From Cordilura impudica (lineage: Eukaryota; Arthropoda; Insecta; Diptera; Scathophagidae): a DNA stretch of 64,000 nucleotides. Below, one piece after another: positions 57,746 to 64,000 of the stretch (positions are counted from its first letter, which is position 1; each line of letters opens with the position of its first letter). The translations under genes and the position numbers were made by a program. The stretch is from NCBI GenBank assembly GCA_963682025.1, contig OY821517.1, positions 98,083,946-98,147,945 of the forward strand, given 5' to 3'. The notes beneath the pieces were generated by a model. The model did not search any database. It was not told the origin of the DNA and saw only the letters and a list, made by a program, of their open reading frames with translations.

Positions 57746-58105
57746 ACTGAAAGTATGAGTTAAAAGAAAGAGTTTAAAAAAACGAAAATAGAAAAAAAGC
57801 CAATCCATAAAAATTAAGTTTTTATTTTACTCCCTTTATTTTAAATTAATTTACCATTATGTAATTAAATAATTGATTGACTGAAAATATCGATGTCAAA
57901 AATCAAAAATTTTTATTTCCAAAATTTTTATGATGGATCACGAGTCTCTACGAGTCTGCCTGCAAAGTTTCAGCTCGATTGGATCACAGGAAAAGGGTTA
58001 AAAATCGATCCAAAGTTTTGTCGACACGCATATGTTGCTTTTACTTAGCTCAAATATATTTTTCTTAAAAGAAAGGGCGTTGCTTATATCTTTAATGTTT
58101 TAATG
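57746..58105. other. No gene; weak family D-like traces
   Basis: A phrase near 57955-57985 (GCAAAGTTTCAGCTCGATTGG) is similar to a family D unit. Otherwise AT-rich. Confidence 0.35.
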
Positions 58106-58107
58106 TA

Positions 58108-59376
58108 AAGGGTGATTTTTTAAGAGCTATAGGAAAGTTTTCCAAAAAAAAAACACATAAAATTCTTTATTTGAATCGATAGTACGGTCCATATAATTTA
58201 ATGTTTGAAGATTATTTCATGCAAATGTTGACCGTGGCTGCGCCTCAAATGGTCCATCCGCTTAGTCCAATTTTGGCATACTCTTTCCAACATTTCGGCC
58301 GGTATCTCACGAATAAATGCTTCAATGTTGTCTTCCAATGCGTCAATTGAAACGGAATTGTCTGTATAGACATGAGCTTTAACATAGCCCCACAAAAAAT
58401 AGTCAAAAGGCGTTAAATCGTACGATCTAGGCGCCAATTGACCGGTCCCGAAAGTGAAATAAAATGTTCACCGAACTCGCCTCTCAATAAGTCCGCTGTT
58501 ACGCGTGCTGTGTGGTATGTGGCACCGTCTTGTTAAATCCACATGTCATGCAAGTCAAGCTCTTGCATTTTGGACAAAAAAAAGTTGGATATCATCTCTC
58601 GGTAACGCTAACCATTCACAGTTACGTTATGATTCGCATCATCTTTAAAGAAGTACGGTCCACTGATGCCACCAGCCCATAAGCCGCACCAAACTGTGAG
58701 TTTTTCTGTGAATGCTTCTGGCTGATATTCACTCCAAAATCGACAATTCTGCTTATTTACGTACCCATTGAGCCAAAAATGAGTTTCGTCGCTGAACACA
58801 ATTTTTCGGTAAAAAAGTGGATCTTCGGCCAACTTTCCAAGAGCCCATTAACCAAAAATTCTACGTTGCGGTAGGTAGTTCGGCTTCAATTCTTGCACCA
58901 GCTGTATTTTGGAAGGCTTATAACCTAAATCCTTCCGAAAAATTTTCCACGTTGTTGAGTAACAGAGGCCCAATTGCTGCGAACGGCGCCGAATCGATAA
59001 TTGATGGTCATCATTAACACTGGCCGATACAGCTGCGATATTTTCTTCAGTTCGCACTCTACGTAAGCGTGTTGGTGGTTTAATGTCCAACAATGTAAAT
59101 TTGGTGCGAAATTTAGTCACAATAGCCCGAATAGCCGCTTCAGTAGGTCGATTAAACTGACCATAAAATGGAAGAAGCGCGCCATGAACTTTCTTAACAG
59201 AGCACGCATTTTGATAATTAAATTCAATAACTTACAAGCGTTGTTCGTTTGTAAGACGATTCATGGTTAAATTATAGACTAAACTGAAGATGTTTGACAA
59301 TGAAACAAAACACGAAACGTGCGTCAGCTGTTTAAACCAGTGTTGCCAAAAAGATAATAGCTAAAGAATCACCCTT
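58108..59376 (-). mobile_element. Mariner transposon, rosa (DD41D) type, 1269 bp
   Basis: The ends AAGGGTGATTTTTTAAGAGC and, reverse-complemented, AAGGGTGATTCTTTAGCTAT are inverted and sit between TA dinucleotides (58106-58107 and 59377-59378), the target duplication of all Tc1/mariner elements. Length is normal for a mariner. The transposase gene inside is on the minus strand and broken. Confidence 0.9.
58198..59264 (-). pseudogene. Mariner transposase (DD41D), several stops
   Basis: Begins MNRLTNEQRL followed by a stop, then ALLPFYGQFNRPTEAAIRAI and LLDIKPPTRLRRVRTEENIA (paired helix-turn-helix region). The catalytic part reads KIVFSDETHFWLNGYVNKQN (first Asp), WCGLWAGGISGPYFF, IQQDGATYHTARVT-like (second Asp; the position before QDG is a stop), and PRSYDLTPFDYFLWGYV (third Asp in PFDYF). 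Counting across the frameshift before this block gives 41 residues between the second and third Asp, the rosa signature. At least three stops and two frameshifts; inactive. Confidence 0.85.
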
Positions 59377-59900
59377 TATAACTAGAGGATCCCAGCCCTT
59401 GAAATTCGAGTGCAAATTGTGCTTTTTTTCATTTAATACATTACTTTATAAGACCCTAAAGTTATGCGAATCAAGTTTAGCCAATTCACAATTCAACACT
59501 TTTTATTATCGTGATGGTAATACAAAACGCTAATGTAAAGTTGATTGTGCACGCATAACTTTTCCCAATCTGTACCAGAGATCCACGCCGATCGGCTTAA
59601 ATTCAACGGCCAGCCGCCGCCGCTTAATTTGATAATTTTGCACGCCGCCGCTAACTTTTATCGGCTTAAAAGCTGAGTCGCCTTAACCAAAGCCGCCGAT
59701 TTTGGCAGCTGCGCCGCAGATTTTTTTCATATATAGATATTACAAAGTATTACATTTTCGCCACTACTAAAGCAAAAATAATACTATTTTTTGCATATAA
59801 ATATGTGTTTAAAGAAACAAATGAGCCGTTAGCTTTTTTTAAGAAAATATTAATGTAATGAAAGTGTGTAAGACGTGTTTGTGAAATTTAAAAGAAAAAA

Positions 59901-60340
59901 ATGCAAAAATCTCTGAAAGATTATTTTCAAAAAAAGTACAATGAATCCAATTCTGATTCCGATTCTGATTGTGATGAATTTGCTGGAATATGTAAGGGTA
60001 TTAGATATTACCACCAACCGTTACAAAAACAAAATAAAGTAGAAGAAGATGCAAAAATTGTGACCACATGTGGAAGCGCAGAGTGCTGGGAGTTTTTGGC
60101 CACTTGTATGTTTCCAACAAAAAAGTGCTACCGAAATTTAATTTCTGTAAAATTTGTTTTGAATCCGAAGGCACAATTCTAAAAGGGTAGGAGCAATTTT
60201 ATTTAGTCGTTTAACATTTTTGTTCTTATTTTTGTTCTTGAATATTTACATAGATTTGGATTAACAACATCCACTACAAATCATGCAAGTCACCTCAATG
60301 TGTGCCATGATTTGGACATAAAAAGTTAAAGATTCGAAAA
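59901..60340 (+). pseudogene. hAT transposase N-terminus with BED-type zinc finger, broken
   Basis: MQKSLKDYFQKKYNESNSDS opens the protein, followed by an acidic stretch. After a frameshift at CWEF it continues FGHLYVSNKKVLPKF, NFCKICFESEGTI (the C-x2-C of a BED finger) and, beyond a possible GT donor at 60186, GLTTSTTNHASHLNVCHDLD, which supplies the H/C half of the finger. Family A copy A10 then interrupts the gene, whose reading resumes at 61108. Confidence 0.7.
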
Positions 60341-60343
60341 AAA

Positions 60344-61107
60344 AACAAGTAAGAAAATTATAGTCGGTCTAGACCGACTATACGATACCCTATACCATGC
60401 GTTTAGAGACCTTATCTCTCAGGCCCAACTAACTGGATATAGAAAATAGGCATAAACCAAATTTGAGTGGGATTTTTATTAATTTTTTCGGCTGCAGATA
60501 TGAAAAAGTTCATATCGGATGCTATATCTATATGGGGACTAGGCCCAAAAATGTACCGATCCTGACCATGTTTGGTAAAGTCTCTTGTATTTTGATAGAT
60601 TTAAGTCAAGATCGGGAAGCAGCTCTATATGGGGCCTATGACTAAGAGTTGTCCAATAGGGATAAATTTTGGACTACTGATTAATGGATGTAATATATAC
60701 ACACAAACCCAATTTGACTAAGATTTGTATGATAATTTGGAGCTTATGGCAATATATGTTGATTTCATAGGGGTCATTTGTATGGGGGCTAGGTCTGAAC
60801 ATGTACCGATTCTCACCAATTTCAATAGCGTTCATCCCATGGCAGATGAAAGATCAAATACCAAATTTCGTCAAAATATATTCATATTTGCGACCTGCAG
60901 TTTGATTACAAGCTTTACATGGACACACAGACGGGCGGACGGACGGACGGACGGACGGACGGACGGACATAGTTATATCGAATCAGATAGTGATTCTGAT
61001 TCGATCGGTATAATTAAAGATGGGTGTAGGTCAAATATTTTTGGTTGTTACAAACAGCAGCACAAAGTCATTATACCCAAACCACACAGTGGTATAGGGT
61101 ATAAAAA
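60344..61107 (+). repeat. Family A, copy A10, inserted in the hAT gene
   Basis: Near-complete copy with palindrome core GTCGGTCTAGACCGAC (60364-60379), the ATACCCTATACCA block, a GACG run at 60932-60967, and the TGGTATAGGGTAT end. It lacks a piece of the usual first third. Because it lies between hAT coding blocks, it is younger than the hAT insertion. Confidence 0.87.
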
Positions 61108-62680
61108 TGACTTAACAACAAAGTGTTTTGCATTCTCAAAACACAAAATTTTCTCACGCTAGACCTCTTGCCGAGATGTGTTGTATTGACTTACAACCCT
61201 TTAACACAGTGGAAAGAATTTTGTTTCAAAAATACGTACGGCATATTGATTCTACAATTGCATTTCCTTTAGCAAAAACGATAGCCACAGGTGCATTAAA
61301 TGATGTGTATGATGTATACCTAAAATCAATCAAAAATATAATTTTCAAATGTCCAAATGAAATAAATTTGGTATTAGACATGTGGGCGGATAAGCACAAA
61401 AAAGTTTCCTACATAAATATTAAAATCCACTATTCCCATAATTTCAACTTAAAACGCATCTCATTAAAAACTGGAAAAGCGGTTGGTGAAAAAGTAATTG
61501 AAACATTACAATTTTTTCAAGTGGAACATAAAAACCTTAAAGCTATATCAGATGGTGGGTCGAACATAGTGGCCGCTATGAAAATTAAAAATTTAGAACG
61601 ATTTAATTGCATGACACACTCCCTTCATCGATTTATGTCGCATGACATTTTAAACCACGTCTTATCCGAAAATTTGAGTACCATAATTTCAAAACTATAA
61701 CAAATTTTCCGAGCATTAACATATCGAGGAGAAGAAATCCTACAAATTCAACAGCTAAAAGAAAATCAGAAAATATATGACATGCTCATATTTATACAAG
61801 ATGTCACAAAATGTGCAGATAGTGATGACAATATAACATTTGTAGATATTGAAGCTGAACTAGAGGCAGCTCATAAAATGCGTCATTTACCAAGTATTAC
61901 AAATTCAGTGGAAACAAAATGGAATTCCATTTTTACTATGATTAGTAGTTTTACAAAAAACTTTGACGTTATCAACATTGTACTCCTAAAAATAAAAAAT
62001 GGAATATTTATTAATTCAATCAATGGAAGAAGAACTCATTAAAGAATATGCTGACTTCCTAGAAATTTTTTCCGAAGCTACTACATATTTACAGGGTCAA
62101 CAGTATGCCACAATCTCGTGTGCAATGTATTTTTACAAAAATATTTATGTAAAGTTAACCGAAAATGGTAACAGTTCATCATTTGGCTAAATAATACATT
62201 TATACGATTTCGCCAAACAAAACTTTTTAAAAGATTCAAAATTATTAAAATACATCTCGTAGCGGCATTAATGGACCCATGCCAAAAAAATTGTTCAGCT
62301 TTAAATAAATATACAACAAAAGTACCGGAAAACCAAATTGTAACGGACACTTTTGTATTGGATAAGGATTATGAAAACCATTTAACAAAAGAAAAGCTAA
62401 TCTTACAGGAAATGAAAAATGAATTACTTTCACCTGATGAGACACCAGCTAAAAAAGAGGTAACATTAATTTGCATTCTTACACGTACAAATTTGTTAAA
62501 ATATATTATTTTGCAGAAAATCTCAGAAACGCGTAAAATAATGTTGGATTTTTTTTTTCCGAATTCGGAGAGTGCGTAGTAAGAGATCCAGTTTCATTGG
62601 AAATTCAAAAATATTTTGATGTCCCCGTCCAGCAAGTGGAGAGTCTTTATTGGTGGAAAGATAATCAACAGGTACGATAA
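61108..62680 (+). pseudogene. hAT transposase core, C-terminally incomplete
   Basis: TTKCFAFSKHKIFS continues from the BED region, then FNTVERILFQKYVRHID and INLVLDMWADKHKKVSY (first Asp region). Next are HKNLKAISDGGSNIVAAM (second Asp) and FNCMTHSLHRFM, with the CMTH form of the (C/D)xxH motif. After a stop the blocks LPSITNSVETKWNSIFTM, VAALMDPCQKNCSALN and KYFDVPVQQVESLYWWKDNQ follow. A probable GT-AG intron lies at 62459-62517. The usual hAT dimerisation end (after WWK: YP.L..LA...L.IPATS) is missing, so the copy is truncated as well as frameshifted. Confidence 0.8.
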
Positions 62681-63003
62681 ATATCGTTCTGTGATCTTTC
62701 AACTAATTAGAAAGCGGAGTATCTAAAATATATAAATATTTAGCTTTTATTAATACCTTCAATTTACTTTTCAACAGTCAAAAATCAATTTTTGTTCATG
62801 ACAATTTTAAAATAATTAATCAAAATTAAAATAAATAAATTACAAATATTCGAAAATATTTGTATTCAATAAACTGATTTGAGCCGATATTTGAGCCGCC
62901 GCCGTTGCAAATGAGCAAAATGAGCAATGAGCTACCGCCGATCAAAATAGACCATGCCGCCGCCGCCGATTAGTTTTGATCGGCGTGGTTCTCTGATCTG
63001 TAC

Positions 63004-63264
63004 GTCAACTTTCGTGTTGCATAATGTACAGTTGATTGTGCATGCACAACTTTCCTCAAACTCATCGAATTTAAGCAGTTAATAGCTCAAAAGAAAGAGC
63101 TTGATCCACTGAGTGTGAAAGCGAAACCATCAAGATCCATTCATTAGAAAAGGAGCTTGAGTGAATGTGTCCCATAAGAAATGTGCAGGGAAGAATCGCA
63201 TTTGAGTATAACTTGAGTAAGGCGGGAGATGAGTAAATCTCAATGATTGATGACATATCTGTAT
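63004..63264. other. No gene recognised
   Basis: Right flank of the hAT. The phrases GTTGATTGTGCATGCACAAC here and GTTGATTGTGCACGCATAAC at 59541 on the left flank are similar, so the hAT seems to have inserted into an older repeat. Confidence 0.4.
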
Positions 63265-64000
63265 CTAAATACCTTTTATAAAAAAACTGAAGGAAATCTG
63301 CCGGATAGAACGGCCAGACGGACTGACTTTAGTTTTCATATTTAATTGCCATTCCGATATTATATTTTTGGTTCTATTAAATCTACTGAATTTTAATTTA
63401 TTAAATAGATAGTCAGGCACTCGAGTGATAATAATTTCAGGTAAAAAGATTAAAATACGTATTTTCAATAGGTTCTCAAATTGTGCACCATGTAGTTTCT
63501 TCGAATACGATGAAATTCTGTCAAATCTCCACAGTCCACACATATGTGTAGTGATGTTATTGTAAACAACATTTAATATTTGTTTACTTTCTGAGTCGCT
63601 ACAGGAGAAGACCTCACATCCATACATCAAAATTAGTAACACATATGTTTTTGCAAGTAAGATTTTAATTGTTATAGGTGTATAGCATTGTGTGGGCCAG
63701 AGAGTTCTAAGCATGCAACATGCTGCATTTATATGATCAGACCAAGCAAGCGTACTGTTGAAGATAACTCCCAAATTCATTGCGCTTTCAACAATCTCAA
63801 TCGGCTGATTATTTATAAGTATGTTCGGCGTAATTATAATTTTGCTAGTCCTTTTCCATACAACAATACATATAGATTTTCGTGAATTTAAACTTAATCC
63901 ATTTTCAGAGGCCCAATGAAAAACTCTGGTGCAGTCCTCAACACCCTCATTTCTGTTGCTTATATATAATTGTGCTTATACATATCGCACCTGTACCGCT
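63265..64000 (-). pseudogene. Non-LTR reverse transcriptase, C-terminal region, cut by window edge
   Basis: The minus strand reads CTRVFHWASENGLSLNSRKS (the block after the FADD motif), then SAMNLGVIFNSTLAWSDHIN, MLRTLWPTQCYTPITIKILL, AKTYVLLILMYGCEVFSCSD, and NLLKIRILIFLPEIIITRVP. About 236 codons read without a stop, from near 63973 to 63265. The catalytic FADD core would lie beyond the right edge. No RNase H follows. This is the best-preserved non-LTR reading in the window, but the upstream stop near 63974 and small losses suggest a relic. Confidence 0.75.

Larger units (their letters stand above)
59576..62995 (+). mobile_element. hAT transposon with perfect 8-bp target duplication
   Basis: The termini CAGAGATCCACGCCGATC and (reverse complement) CAGAGAACCACGCCGATC differ at one of 18 positions. 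Both are flanked by ATCTGTAC (59568-59575 and 62996-63003), an exact 8-bp duplication as expected for hAT. Subterminal regions are full of GCCGCCG/CGGCGG motifs. The 3420 bp include a 764-bp family A copy inserted between coding exons. Confidence 0.92.

Overview
This window looks like repeat-dense, AT-rich DNA from a higher fly (Diptera). The assignment is inferred from the elements present: a rosa-type (DD41D) mariner, Jockey-like and I-like retroelements, a Penelope-like element, Transib, and the short (A+T) tandem arrays typical of fly genomes. I found no convincing host gene, tRNA, rRNA or CRISPR array. Every coding signal that I recognise is a transposon protein, and nearly all are broken by stops, frameshifts or later insertions.

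Left third (1-20145): the C-terminal end of a non-LTR reverse transcriptase (1-320), three copies of an ~0.8-kb interspersed repeat (called family A here), a worn Helitron, a two-exon transposase-like pseudogene (5813-7051), an internally deleted Helitron Rep/helicase relic (7675-8212), two foldback structures (9048-9211 and 10587-11000), and a Penelope-like GIY-YIG relic (12375-13085). A non-LTR element on the minus strand (13575-18620) is split by a 2.8-kb repeat (family B), which itself holds a GC-rich repeat (family C). A tRNA-derived SINE (18902-19060) and a diverged family A copy follow.

Middle (20146-40700): two near-identical Helitrons in opposite orientation (23195-25008 and 30875-32516), the second sitting precisely inside the RNase H domain of an I-like retrotransposon. 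A DNA transposon with an 11-bp TIR and a TTTA target duplication (26244-28771) interrupts a family A copy. A related transposase relic lies at 33354-34320. The most informative locus is a Helitron PIF1-helicase relic (35010-38085) interrupted by a complete-ended Transib element (35439-37924). Its termini carry the heptamer CACAGTG and an A-rich nonamer-like block 22 and 23 bp further in, as in V(D)J recombination signals.

Right third (40700-64000): a decayed mariner, two family A copies around a Jockey-type endonuclease relic, an uninterrupted ~690-bp (TTTTTAA)n array ending in a 20-bp palindrome, a Jockey-type gag relic split by a third Helitron (49659-51452), a ~1.75-kb long inverted repeat (52011-53763), a 587-bp MITE (54103-54689), a Jockey RT relic, a DD41D mariner with intact ends (58108-59376), a hAT element with perfect 8-bp target duplications (59576-62995) that has itself been hit by family A, and a non-LTR RT running off the right edge.

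The genes do not work together as a system. The window is a stratified record of insertions, and several nests give relative ages: the I-like element before Helitron H2; the Helitron helicase before Transib; the hAT before family A; family A before the TTTA-duplicating transposon; the non-LTR element before family B.
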